Below, piece by piece: positions 25,650 to 37,262 of a stretch of 64,000 bases of DNA. Numbering within the stretch: position 1 is the first letter of the stretch; each line of letters begins with the position of its first letter. Under the pieces are notes generated by a model. The model saw only the letters and a program-made list of their open reading frames with translations. It was not told where the DNA came from and did no database searches. Position numbers and translations under genes: made by a program. This DNA comes from Benincasa hispida (taxonomy: Eukaryota > Streptophyta > Magnoliopsida > Cucurbitales > Cucurbitaceae): the NCBI RefSeq assembly GCF_009727055.1, contig NC_052350.1, positions 32,414,326 to 32,478,325 on the forward strand. The letters run 5' to 3'.

Positions 25650-25946
25650 TTTAAATTGTCGATTATATAACGTCTGGGGAACAAGTTGAGATCTGGGGAC
25701 CAAGATCAATGTAAATCTTCTACACCGTCGATAGTTACTAATTAATTCAATTTATTTTCAAGATCTGCCGATAGGTGAGGATACAACGACAGGAGATAGT
25801 GAAATCTCAAGACGATAATTATATAACGTCTAGAGTTATTTTTGTTGATTTCGAATCTTTATAATTGATTGGAATATCTTTTTCTCCCGACTGTGTTCTT
25901 CCAACACCGATTTTATGCGTTGGCAAAGAGCTTTTTTCTTGTAGTA
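25650..25946. mobile_element. Right end of a CACTA (En/Spm) transposon, remnant
   Basis: Read on the minus strand, the right border begins TACTACAAGAAAAAAGCTC (25946 leftward), one base different from the canonical CACTACAAGAAAAA terminus. Behind it comes 'tttgccaacgcataaaatcg' sequence. A subterminal motif ATATAACGTCT occurs twice (25665-25675 and 25821-25831), as expected of CACTA subterminal repeats. No transposase and no left end were found, so the inner boundary is approximate. Confidence 0.6.
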
Positions 25947-25959
25947 CGTAATCGAATCA

Positions 25960-26300
25960 CATTAGCAGTCAGTATTTAATAGTAATAAAAAAACAACCAG
26001 ATAATAATCAAACAACAATCAATATCATTGGCAATCAGATAACAATCAATATCATTGGCAATCAGATAACAATCAATATCAATAAAACTTAGATAACAAA
26101 GTAGTATCAAATGAGTAGCAATCATATAACGCTGATTATCATAAAACGTTTGGTATCATTAATCAATATCAGATAGTAATCAAATAACAATCAGTATCAT
26201 TGACAATTAATACATCATATAGTAATCAGACGACAATTATATAGAAATCAATATCAAATAAAAAACAGGTAACAATCACATAGCAATTAAATTATAGGTA
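25960..26300. repeat. 27-bp minisatellite and degenerate relatives
   Basis: A 27-bp unit starting 'aacaatcaatatcattggca' occurs twice exactly (26014-26040, 26041-26067) and again in part from 26068. Looser versions ('agtaatcaaataacaatcag', 'atagcaatt..') extend over about 340 bp. It starts immediately after the CACTA end and may be an expanded subterminal region. Confidence 0.75.
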
Positions 26301-26767
26301 AAATGAGGGTATTTGTTACTTTTCAGTTTCAATGTTTCATTTAAATTGGATTGAACTGACATATTTTACTATTTTTGTAAAATTTATATTGTATAGATAT
26401 GAGCTTAATTTTTATAATTTATTTTAATATGCTTGCAACTTACCCATATATCTATCTATAATACCATATTTAAAAGTGTTATATAGGGAGAATCTTCCCC
26501 TCTCATTTTGCCCTTAATTTTTTTTTTTTTTTATAAATGTCAACTATATAAAATTCTTTTAGTTATTTGTGTCAATTTTATAATTTTTTTTTCAAAATAT
26601 TCTCTCTTATGAATGAGCATGACATGAGTAAAGAGAGGAGAGAGGTAAAAGATAGGAAAGAATGGAGAAAGAGGGGGAAAAGTAAATATGAACTCCATTC
26701 ACACCTATTTATATTTCAAAAGAATTTTGTTTGTGCTATTTGTTTTTTTTTTCTTTCTGATTTTTTA

Positions 26768-26985
26768 GACCCGTTTGATATCTATTTTGTTTTTTAAAAT
26801 TGAGTTTATGGATACTATTTCTATCTCTTTTTTATTATTTACTTTTCATTAATGATTTAAAAAAAACTAAGCCAAATTTTAAGAACTAAAAAAAATAGTT
26901 TTTGTTTTTGAAATTTGACTAAGAATTCAACCATTATACTTAAGAAAGATGCGAATAATTATAAGAAATGTGATGCAAATCATTA
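26768..26985. mobile_element. MITE, 'GTTTGGTAAC' family, copy 5 (right end missing)
   Basis: Left end 'cccgtttgatatctattttg', centre 'taagccaaattttaagaac', and 'gactaagaattcaaccatta' as in copy 3. The sequence diverges before the expected right inverted end. Nested in the Helitron. Confidence 0.55.
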
Positions 26986-27309
26986 ATATTAATTTTCTAA
27001 TTTTGAACTCATGCATACCATTTTATTGAAATATACACAACATTTATAGAATAAATAAATTACTAATCATTTTGTTTTTCTTTAACCCAATTTCATTTTC
27101 AATATGTAAGAAAAATGGAAATTAGAGGTTTTCATTATTTGTAAGTAAATATTGAACTAGGTCAGAATATAGTTTTGCGAATCCATTAGTTTATAGATAG
27201 CATTGTTATCTCCAAATTTAAAATTTTATTCTAATTAGATCATATGTACTTTAAATATCCATATACTTTTCTAGTTTTTATATCTTTCTATACTTTTAAA
27301 ATTTGAAAA

Positions 27310-27560
27310 ATTATTTAAATGACAAATTTGTTAAAAATATTTACAAATAATGGTAAAATATCACCACGATAGTACTTTTAAAATTTTTCACAGATAAATC
27401 GTGATAAACCACGATAGACTATTATCTATGTCTATCATGACACGGGTAGACATAGATAATAGTCTGTCAAGTTTATCGTGATCTACCGCAGATAGACAGT
27501 GAAATTTTGCTATATTTATAAATATTTTGGTTCATTTTTATACATTTAAAAACAACTATT
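27310..27560. repeat. Hairpin MITE-like element, 'gataga' family, copy 4
   Basis: A strong inverted repeat: 'ccacgatagactattatcta' (27407-27426) faces 'tagataatagtctgtcaag' (27451-27469), and outer arms 'aaaaatatttacaaataatgg' type face 'ctatatttataaatatttt' near 27510-27528. Nested in the Helitron. Confidence 0.7.
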
Positions 27561-28138
27561 TAAATTTCATGTCAAATATTTAAAATCTAAACTTATTTAT
27601 AAGTATATTTATTCAAAAATCTTATTTTCTCCTTAAAAATTATGTCTAAAAAGGTTTTCGACCACGTCCAACACATGTCATTTATATTGTAAAATTAACT
27701 TAAAACAATAAATACATAGTTTTAGATATTATTTTCTTTAATTACTTAATTTCATAATAAACATTTACGGATTAAACTCAATAAAAAATAAATTCAATCA
27801 AAATTTAAAATTATCATAAAAACTAACCTATAAATATTTTAAGCCACGTGCATTGCACGTGTTATCCAACTAGTACCATTAAAACCACATTGTTTATCTA
27901 TATTAATCAAGTACTACTACTACTACTAATAATAACGACACTGTATATCTAAAATAGTTATAGGATCAGTATGAGATTATTATAGCTTCTAGAATAATTA
28001 TTAGCAACTAGACTTTTTTAAAAAGTTAGTTGTACAATGAAGAAAATAAGTTCGTTATATTTCAAACTTAAATATAAAAAGTATTATAGAGTAGCGATAC
28101 TATATGAATTTTATTAGTTAGAAGAAATGAGTTTTTTA

Positions 28139-28975
28139 GGGCCCGTTTCATAACGTTTCAGTTTCCTGTTTCTTATTTCCTCTTTTTTGGGAATAAGAAA
28201 TAGGAATATGTTTGATAACCATTCCTGTTTTCTGTTTCATATTTCTTGAAAAAAAACAAGAACATAAACTTGTTTGATAACTATTTCTTGCTTCTCGTTT
28301 CTTGTATTCAAAATTAAAATTGCTATATTTGTATATATTTTGGTTCATTTTTCTATATTTGAAAACAACCCTATTGAAAATTTGAAATTTGAAAATCAAA
28401 ATATTTGAAAATTCAAAATTCAAAATTAAATTAACTTATAGATATAAAAAAAATAAAAAAGAAAATAATTATAAATAAAAGAAAGAAATAATTATAAAGG
28501 AAATATAAAAAAAAGGTAGAGAAATAGAAAATACAAAAGAAAGAAAGAAGAAAATAAATAATTATAAAAGAAATAAATAATTATAAAAGAAATAAAAAAA
28601 ATAGAGAAATAGAATTATAAAAGAAAGAAAGAAAGCAGAAAATAAATATAAATAAAAAAATAATTATAAAAAAATTAAAAAATATAGAGAGAAAAGAAAA
28701 ATAAAAAAATAAAAAAATAAAAAAAGTTGATCCTAAAACTATGAAGTTGAAAAGTGATATGGACATGCTTCCTCACTAATTACGAAGTCTCCACTTTATT
28801 ACATTTTTGGAATAACTTTAAATAAATAAAATGGAGTGGAGAAACTACTTTTTACGGTTCCTCAATTTTGGCTTAATTTTAGAAACGTCTCTCAAATTTT
28901 AGGAACAAGAAACAAAAATGATTATCAACGAAAAACAGAAAATAGAAACTTTATCAAACGAGTTCTTAGGAATTT
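28139..28975. mobile_element. Longer TIR element related to the 'GTTTGGTAAC' MITEs
   Basis: Left end 'agggcccgtttcataacgtt' and right end 'ctttatcaaacgagttctta' are inverted, about 835 bp apart, with inner arms built on 'tttctgtttc' and 'gaaaaacagaaaatagaaac'. The centre (about 28430-28735) is a low-complexity purine-rich stretch of aaataaa/gaaagaa units. ORFs at 28148-28423 and 28581-28766 are by-products of this composition. Confidence 0.6.
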
Positions 28976-30320
28976 AATCTCAAAAGCTACTCCAAATATA
29001 CTTTAGAAACCAACGAAGTTGAAAAAATGAATTTCTTATTTTATTTTATAATGAGTTGTTTCAAACACACCATAGTTTTTAAAAATATAAAAACACAATT
29101 AGATTAATAAACATTTAAACTTTTATGAACTAAATAAAATAACACAATAGGTTAAGGACTACAGCAAACATTATAATTTTAAAACATTCAATGAACTAGG
29201 AATGGAAAAAACAAAACTGAAATGCTTTGAGAGTGATCTAATTTTTTTTCATTTTCAAAATCCCTTTAAAATATGCTTTTTAATTATTAAAGTTTAAGGT
29301 CCCATGATATAAAAATTATATTTAAAAATATAAATTAAATATTAAATTAATTTCAACAAGTAATTATAAGTGTGTTTTGAAGTGGTTTCAATAATGACAA
29401 AATTTATTTTAATAATTTTAGAATATCTTAGGTAGGTGGGAAAACATTAACTCGGATAGTTAGAGATTAAACTCCCTTAGAAATCATTTTTCCTCCAAGA
29501 GAAAAAACAATATATTTTCAATTAGCATATTGTTTGTACTATCAACCTCGAAAAGTTAGAGGTAACCTCAAAGTAAGAAGTTTGATTCTCCCACCCCACA
29601 TATTGTCTAAAAAAAAAAAATTATAAATCCCTAAAATAAAATACCAAAAACAAACAAGCAAATAAAAACAACACAACACATCCATTAACCTAATAGGATC
29701 AAGAAAAGAAAAAAAGAAAAGCCATACAATTATTTGTTAATAAATTATTACTTTTTTTTTTCTTTTGGGAAAAAGGCTCATATTTGACCAAACAAATATC
29801 CAAAGATGACTACATTTAATTGGTGATAATATGGGTTGTTTCTAACCTTTCTTTTTGGATATAAACCCAAAAGGATCTAAGAATTGAGAAAAACAAAAAG
29901 GATTGCACATGATTGGTGGAGGGGGGAAAGCTAAATAGGGTCCATTTGCATTTTAATTGGCCTAAAGTTGATGCCTTTTTACTTTCTATGGTAGGATTTT
30001 GTTGAATTTTGGTACCCTAAACTTGTCATTTTTCTTCCCATTCTTTTCTTTTTCATATGTTTGTGTGTTGAATGGCCAAATTTAGTGGACTAGACTCAAT
30101 AATGCAATACTAAAAAAAGTAAACCAAATAAACCTCTCTAACAAACTTGTTTTCTTGTCGTGTCACGTGTGGTTTCTTTATTGTCATTATGTTTATTTAG
30201 ATTATTTGTGATTGTATTACATCAATCATAAAATGAAAGAAACGTTGATAGAAGTAGAAGTTCATGATAACTTAGTAGGATTAAGTTTAGTTAAATCATC
30301 CTACATCCTATTGTTATTGT
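28976..30320. other. Intergenic spacer, no gene seen
   Basis: AT-rich. Around 29440-29620 lies a tRNA-SINE-like or foldback remnant ('tttgattctcccacccca' followed by an A-run). Nothing else could be supported. Confidence 0.4.
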
Positions 30321-30323
30321 AGG

Positions 30324-30407
30324 GGTGTCAGACTCTATACATTGTGTTACCACTTAGCAGAGTCCTGTGTTTTTAATAAACAGTCGCTACCCCCTGGTAT
30401 GTGCCAC
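30324..30407 (-). rRNA. 84-bp fragment of organellar (probably mitochondrial) large-subunit rRNA
   Basis: On the minus strand it contains GACTGTTTATTAAAAACACA, the conserved helix sequence of bacterial-type 23S rRNA (near E. coli 1770-1800), followed by 'ggactctgctaagtggtaac' and ending at 'agagtctgacacc', which corresponds to the E. coli 'gtgacgcc' region. The wording recalls plant mitochondrial rrn26 rather than the chloroplast 23S version, which has 'tttaccaaaaacacagg'. It is a nuclear insertion and not functional. It sits 9 bp from the end of an LTR. Confidence 0.72.
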
Positions 30408-30416
30408 TTTAGTCAT

Positions 30417-32365
30417 TGAAGGTCCTTAAGCGGAACATGGGATCGGACCCAAACCCAAAATATAAGAAATCATAATTTTACAGCAAGAACATAAGAAAAT
30501 TATGCAATTAATCAAAGTTCACAGCATGTTTGAAATTACATAAAAATAAAATTGGGTTCAAGAACCCTTACTTTTGAAGACCTAATTTTCACCGGAAAAT
30601 CCCTCGATCTCCAATTGGACACTACCGCGAAGGAAACCTCAGTATTCTCTGGGAGAACCCAGGAGTTGTGGGCTCCGATTATTTTGGTAGAGAGGGAAGA
30701 ATTTTGAGAGAGGAGATAAGGAGAAGAAAAAACTCACATAACTTTTCTGTAGAGAGGGAAGAACTTTGTATCTTTTTTCTGTTTTCACACTTTGCAGAGA
30801 ATTGGGAGCCTACTCATTCACTCACACGCCTGAGAGAGCAAAAAGAAGGGAAGGAGTTACCACTCCCTCCCAAAATTAGTTTTCTAAATAAATTAATAAA
30901 TTAAATTAAATTAATTGATTTATTTAATAAAACATTTAATATATATATATGATAACTACTTTATCATATAATATATATTAAACTATATGTTATACCAAAT
31001 ATAACATATAATCTATAGTTTTTATATTGTATCAAATACATTATAACCTATAGTTTTAATTCTCTCTTACCAATGACTTTTAATATAAATCCCATTTATA
31101 TTAAATTTTAATCATATGAATCCAGTTCATATAATTAATATTTGAATCATATTCAAATATTTATTGCTTCTCAAGTATACATTATATTATAATCTATCAA
31201 ATATATTATAGTAATTAAAAATAAATTTATTATATAACATATAATTAATTCCCTCAATTAATTTGAACAATTCAAATTAATCCAAAAAATGATTCTCCTT
31301 TGTTCTCGTTGAGCTACCGAGGGGACCTCTAGACCTATAGCTTGAAGCTGTAACGGTACGTGAATAATTAATTAAACTCCTTTAATTAAAAGTTTAATTA
31401 ATTATTCACCATTCATTAACTATCAGACACTCCACTAAAGACTGAAAATTGCACTCTTCGAACTACATATATTGTTTTGTGTCCATTGGATATAACCAGT
31501 CAATAATACGATGATCCTTCACAAATTTCTCGTAAGTACAGTTGGGACAAAATTACTGTTTTACCCCTATAGTCACATCTAACTTCTTAAGTACCATTGA
31601 TCCCTCTAATGAACAATAAATCATAGTCCAACTATGATCAAACCCCTCTTGGGCCAGGAGAAGGTGTGACGCCACTTTGTTCAAGCCTCGGAATAAGCCC
31701 TTAAGGGAGTCATTTATATACTTACCCAGATGTTGGGGAAGGAGTGAATTCCTTTTTGTATAGTTGTGTTCCCAGCTCTCCAATCTTACGAATCCCCAAA
31801 ATGGTAGGCTTATTGAGTCGGCGATCTGACCACTCTCACCCATACAAATCAAAGGACTGCTTTCATGGGAAGGAGTTCACAACTCACTCAAGATTCAGGT
31901 TATGTTATCTATGGTCATCATGGTGAAATGTAAATCTCTATTATGAACGGTGTTAAATAATGAGACTAAACATTTCTTGGTTTGGTCTTATACAAACTCT
32001 TTTGTATAAAATATTCCCGCTCACATGTCTCCACATGAATGATCAGGATCAGATCATTTGTAGCACTTTACAATAATTGTAACATCTACAAAGCGGGCCA
32101 TACTCGTAGTGTTAGTAGGATAAGGTATCCAACCTTATCCATCTACTACAGACCATTTAGATTATCGCTTAAACATGATCCACCCGTATGTATCTGCATA
32201 CATGTTTAAGCTACAAAATAACCTTGGATCTTAGTTTATTGGTTTATGGTTAATGCTACTCAAATTGAAATAAAGCATCATATATTTTATTAAAAAAATA
32301 AGATGTTTGTACATTACAATTACAAACTATAGAACCCTATGAGATTTAGGACATCAATCCCAATA
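30417..32365 (-). mobile_element. Copia-family LTR C
   Basis: In minus sense it starts TATTGGGATTGATG at 32365 and ends ..GACCTTCA at 30417, about 1.95 kb. Family blocks such as 'ggcccaagaggggtttgatc' (around 31640-31660) and the 'gtccattggatataacca' block (about 31481-31498, plus-strand reading) align with LTRs A and D. The ORFs at 31553-31852 and 31744-31926 are fortuitous. No PBS follows it; mitochondrial rRNA sequence follows instead. Confidence 0.85.
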
Positions 32366-32392
32366 ATCTTCCACTTGACCTAAAGCTAGTGG
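32366..32392 (-). mobile_element. 27-bp polypurine-tract remnant between two LTRs
   Basis: Minus sense: CCACTAGCTTTAGGTCAAGTGGAAGAT. It matches the last bases of the Copia internal region seen at 54-80 and, on the minus strand, at 34403-34429. It is all that is left of an internal region between LTR D and LTR C. Confidence 0.85.
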
Positions 32393-34402
32393 TGAAGGAA
32401 CTCCGTTTACAGAGGACCTTTGAGCGGAAGCGGATCGTCCATATCCCATTGTGATTGAACACATACATTTACAGTCATACAGAACAGATTATGCATCAAA
32501 CTTAAATTACAACATGCTTTGGAAATAAAAACAAAGGATTAGAGATTATACCTTTGAAGAACCCTTCTTCAAGTAATCCCTCAAACGAACTCGTTCACGA
32601 ACGCTTCGAACAAGTCACGAACACTCCTCTCGAACAAGCAGTAAACAACAATTCGATCCTCGAACCAAATAGGACACTGCCACTTGGATATCTTGGTATT
32701 CTCGATGTGAGAATCCAGAAGTCGTGGACTCTGGCTAATTTTGGTTAGAGGGGAAGATTAGAGTTTAGGAGGAAGACGATTGTGTAGTAAACAACACTAT
32801 TGTGTAGACGAACTAGTCTATCGCATAGACTTCCTACTCAATCATTTAGTCTCTCAAGTGATCGTATAGTAACTCGATTACTAACGCCTTTTCACTCGTT
32901 CACTTATTTCCGGAATAATAAAAACAATTTTCATTTATCCCAATTTTCCATAAAACTAAATAACTACCTACTAAGGGTGGTTATGGAGAAAAAGAATTTA
33001 ATAATAAAATAATTAATAATTATAAATAAATATGATAACTAACTTATCATATTATATTTATAACCTATAGTTTTAATATTGCATCATATACAATATATAA
33101 ACCATAGTTTTTTTTTTCCATTTTATGGCATTTAATATAAATCATATTTATATTAAATTTAACAACTATGAATCTTATTCATAGAAAATATATTTGAATT
33201 ATATTCAAATTTTTGTTCCTCCAATTAAACAATAATGTATTAATTACATTATATCAATTATATCATATATAATTAAATTCTCTCTTATTAATTTGAACAT
33301 TTCAAATGAACAAAAAAACTGATTCTCAACTTAAATCCATTAAGCTACCAAGGGGACCTTATGAACATGTAGCTTGAAGTTCCAACGGTACGTGAATAAC
33401 TGATTAAACTCTTTAATCACATTATCCACCATCCATTAATTGTCAAACACTCCACTAAAGACCGACAACTGCACTCTTCGTACTACAAATATATTTGTGT
33501 CCATTGGATATAACCAATCAGTACGATAACCCTTCACAAATCGCTTGTAAGTATAGCTGGACCAAATTATCGTTTTGTCCCTGTAGTTACATCTAACTCC
33601 TTAAATACCACTGATCCCTCTAATGAACAATAGATCATAGTCCCACTATGACTAAACCCCTCTGGGGCCAAGAGAGGGTGTGGCACCACATTGTTCAAGA
33701 CCCAGAATCAACCTTTAAGGGAGCAATTTATCTACTTACCCCTCCTTCGGGGAAATAGTGAATTCCATCTTGTGTAGCTGAGTTTCTAGCTCCTCAATCA
33801 GACAAAACCCCAAAATGATAGGCTTGTTGAGTCGACAATCTGGCCACTCTCACCCATGCAAATCAAAGGACCGCCCTCATAGGCAGGAGTTCACAACTCA
33901 CTCAGGATTAAGGTCATATTACCTATGGTCATCTTAGTGAAATGAAAGTCTCAATTATGAACGTCGTTATATAACGAGACTAAACATTTCGTGGTTTGAT
34001 CTTATACAAACTCCTTTGTATGGAATATCCCCGCTTGCATGTCTAATACATGAATGATCAAGATCAAATCATTTGTAGTACTTTACAACATTTGTAACAC
34101 CTACAAAGTGGACCATACTCGTAGTGTCACTAGGATAAGGTACCCGACCTTATCCATATACTACAGACCATTTAGGTTATCACTTAAACACGATCCAGTT
34201 GTATGTCTCCACATACATGTTTAAGTTACAACGATAACCATGGATCTTATTTTATTGGTTTGTGGTTAATGCAACTAAAATATCATATATTTCATAGACA
34301 GAAGTGAATAAAATATTATATATTATTAATTACAGAATGTTTGTTCATACAAGTGTTTACAAACTATAGGACCCTATGAGATTTAAGGCATCAACCCCAA
34401 TA
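32393..34402 (-). mobile_element. Copia-family LTR D
   Basis: In minus sense it begins TATTGGGGTTGATGCC directly after the polypurine tract at 34403 and ends ..GAGTTCCTTCA at 32393, 2.0 kb. It shares with LTR A the terminal block 'cgcttccgct' and the interior blocks. The first dinucleotide is TA instead of TG, as in LTR C. It serves as 3' LTR to the pol remnant at 34430-36156. Confidence 0.88.
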
Positions 34403-36156
34403 ATCTCCCACTTGTCCTAAAGCTAGTGGGGTGTACAAGATAATCAAATTACAAGTACACAAAACAATAAACTAGGGCACAAACAAGCCCAGTACAAGAT
34501 CTCCCACTTGCCCTAGTCCAGCTGTGGTATGTCCTATCGACTCATACTCTGCAGGTGACCCTCAAACACTATAGCCGTGAGGGCCTTCGTAAACGAATCA
34601 ACAACATTGTGCTTTGAAGCTATCTTCGTGACAACCACGTCCCCTCGATGCACAATCTCTTGGATGAGATGGTATTTTCACTCAATGTGCTTGCCGCGTT
34701 TATGACTCTGAGGCTCACGTGAATTCGCCACAGCACCACCATTATCATAATAAAGAGTGATGGGTCTAGACATGTCTGGAACAACTTCCTGATCAGTCAG
34801 GAATTTCTTGAGTCAAACGGCCTCCTTAGCAGCTTCACAAGCCACTACATACTCGGCCTCCATGGTGGAGTCCGCGATGCACCATTGCTTGGTGCTTCAC
34901 CATACTACAGCCCCTCCGTTAAGAGTGAACACTGATCCTGAAGTGGATTTTCGAGAATTCCTATCAGTCTGAAAATCAGAGTCCGTGTATCCTGTAAGGA
35001 TCAAATCCTTAGAACCATACACAAGCATGTAGTATTTCGTTCTCCGAAGATACTTGAGGATATTCTTAACGGTTGTCCAATGATCATATCTTGGATTAGA
35101 GTGATATCTACTGACTATTCCTACGACGTAGCAGATGTCAGGTCTAGTACATAACATCACATACATCAAACTGCCTACGACAGATGCATAGAGAACCCAT
35201 CTCATTTCCTCAACCTCCTGAGGGCACTATTCCTTAGACAATGTAACTTCGTGCCTGAAAGGAAAAATGCCCCTCTTGGAGTTTTGCATCGAGTACTTGA
35301 TCAACATCTTGTCAATGTACGATGCCTGAAATAGTGTTAGAATTTTGTTCTTTCGATCCTGAAAGATCTAAATCCCAAGAACAAACCGAGCCTCTCCCAA
35401 ATCTTTCATTTGGAATTGGGTTGCAAGCTAGTTCTTAACTGAAGTCAGTAGGTTTACGTCATTCCCAATGAGTAGGATATCATCTACATATAACACTAGA
35501 AAAACTACTGAACTGTTGATGATCTTTTTGTAGACACAAAGCTCATCAACATTCTGATCAAACCTTATATTCCAAGATCGAGATGCTTTTTTCAGTGCAT
35601 AAATGAACCGATTCAGCTTGCAAACCTTTTGCTCTTGACCTTAGACTATGAATCCCTCGGGTTGCACCATATAAATGGTCTCCTCAAGATTGTCATTCAG
35701 AAAAGCAGTCTTGACATCCATTTGTCATATCTCATAGTCATAGTATGAGGCAATAGATAGGAGGATGCGGATAGATTTCAGCATGGCAAGAGGCGAGAAA
35801 GTCTCTTCATAGTCGACTCCCTCTACCTAGATATAACCCTTTGCCACCAGTCTAGCCTTGAATGTTTGCACATTCCCATCAGTACCTCGTTTCCTCTTGT
35901 AGATTCATTTACAATCTATAGGTTTAACCCCATCAAGTTGATCTACAAGATCCCAAATTGAATTGAAGTACATAGACTCCATTTCGAGATTCATGGCTTT
36001 GATCCATTCATCTCGGTCAACATTCTCCATTGCCTTCTTGTAAGACAATGGATCCTCAACCTTACCATCAACTACCATAGCTAGGATTTCAGTTAAACCC
36101 ATATAGCGAATAGGTGGGTTTGCAACCCTCCCACTACGTTGAGACTCTTTCAACAC
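34403..36156 (-). pseudogene. Decayed Copia pol fragment (reverse transcriptase and RNase H)
   Basis: Retrotransposon polyprotein remnant. Reading in minus sense: the RT N-terminal region (YKKAMENVDRDEW, about 36060) through MDVKTAFLN near 35705 and the catalytic YVDD near 35495, then RPDICYVVGIVSRY, then RNase H with STMEAEYVVACEAAKEAV near 34840, ending in the polypurine tract. The RT active-site YVDD is kept, but several in-frame stops (for example near 35890, 35710 and 35230) and a frameshift make it non-functional. Gag, protease and integrase are absent: the fragment is joined at about 36160 to part of an LTR. Confidence 0.88.
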
Positions 36157-36164
36157 TTAAGGTG

Positions 36165-36810
36165 GATTTGTTCAAGACCCTGAGTTAGCATTTAAAGGAG
36201 TAATTCATCTATTTACCCTAAAGACAGGAAGAAGTGAATTCCTCTAGTGTAGCTATGTTTCCAATTCCCTACTCGGACAAATCTCAAAATAGTAAACCTA
36301 TTGAGTCGGCGAGTTGGGCCAATCTCACCCATACAAATCAAAGAACTGCCCTCATAGATAGGAGTTTATAACTTACTTAGGATTGAGACCGAGTTACCTA
36401 TGGTTATCTTATGAAATGTTAATCTTTTCAATTAATGCTGTTATAAAAAGAGATTAATCATTTCACGGCCTAGTCTTATACAAACTATTTGTATAGGATA
36501 CTCTCACTTGCATGTCTCTACATGAACGATTAAGATAAAATCATTTTTAACACTTTACAACCCTTGTAACAATTACAAAATCGGTTGTATCTGTTATATC
36601 ACCAGGATAAGGTACCTAACTTTATCTATAAACTACAAACCACTTAGATTATTATTTGAACATAATCCACTTATATGTTTACCACATATTGTTCAAGTTT
36701 CATAAAATAACCTTAAATCTTTCTTTAATGAATTATTACATATATAAAATAATCAACCATTACTTCAAATAATATATTAACTACGAGGTTTTAAGGCATA
36801 CATCCCAACA
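36165..36810 (-). mobile_element. Truncated Copia LTR fragment E
   Basis: In minus sense it starts TGTTGGGATGTATGCC at 36810 and carries the first third of the family LTR ('gtataagactaggcc', 'tatgagggcagttctttgat'), stopping at the block 'gggtcttgaacaa' near 36165. It then joins the pol remnant without the rest of the LTR, gag, protease or integrase. More diverged than LTRs C and D. Confidence 0.75.
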
Positions 36811-37262
36811 GTTACAGACTTCATATGTCTAGTAGCATCTTAGTAACATATTCATGAATCTAAATATGTTCCAACTTCAAAATAATAATTTAATGATTTA
36901 TCAATTTTTTTGTTAATGAAGTTTTTAAATTTTTTTATATAACCTTGATTCAAATTTTTCAATACGTTAAAGATAAATTTTAGAATTTCAAGAGATTAGA
37001 GACACCTTGTATATTTAGCCAATATTTTATGTAACATGGATAAAAGTGAAAACTTGAATACTTATTAAAGAAGTTCTAAACCAAAATATTTGTTCTTTTT
37101 CATTTTTTTTTTCCTTTCATGATCAATCTTTAAAAATAAAAATACAAATTCATACCAATATATAATTCTGGATTCATATATAGTCCTGATAGTGATAATA
37201 TACCATTGCATTTCAAGAATTGAGGATAAAAAACAAATAGTTGTTGTACATGCTGAGTGATC

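Larger units (their letters stand above)
26451..27873 (+). mobile_element. Non-autonomous Helitron, about 1.42 kb
   Basis: The 3' end has the hallmark of plant Helitrons: a perfect hairpin CACGTGCA-T-TGCACGTG (27845-27861), then 8 bases, then the terminal CTAG (27870-27873) followed by a host T. The proposed 5' end is TCTATCTATAATACC at 26451 after a host A, with 'gggagaatcttcccctctca' just inside. No Rep/helicase coding sequence is present. A 'GTTTGGTAAC' MITE (26768) and a 'gataga' hairpin (27310) lie inside it, so it was itself a target for later insertions, or it captured them. Confidence 0.65.

Noticed and set aside
26014..26086. CRISPR-like repeat array
   Set aside because: The 27-bp units are directly adjacent without spacers, in a plant genome.
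30324..30407. Functional organellar rRNA gene
   Set aside because: Only 84 bp are present between spacer and an LTR.
31553..31926. ORFs on both strands within 31553-31926
   Set aside because: Both lie inside LTR C; the homologous positions of LTRs A and D do not keep the frame.
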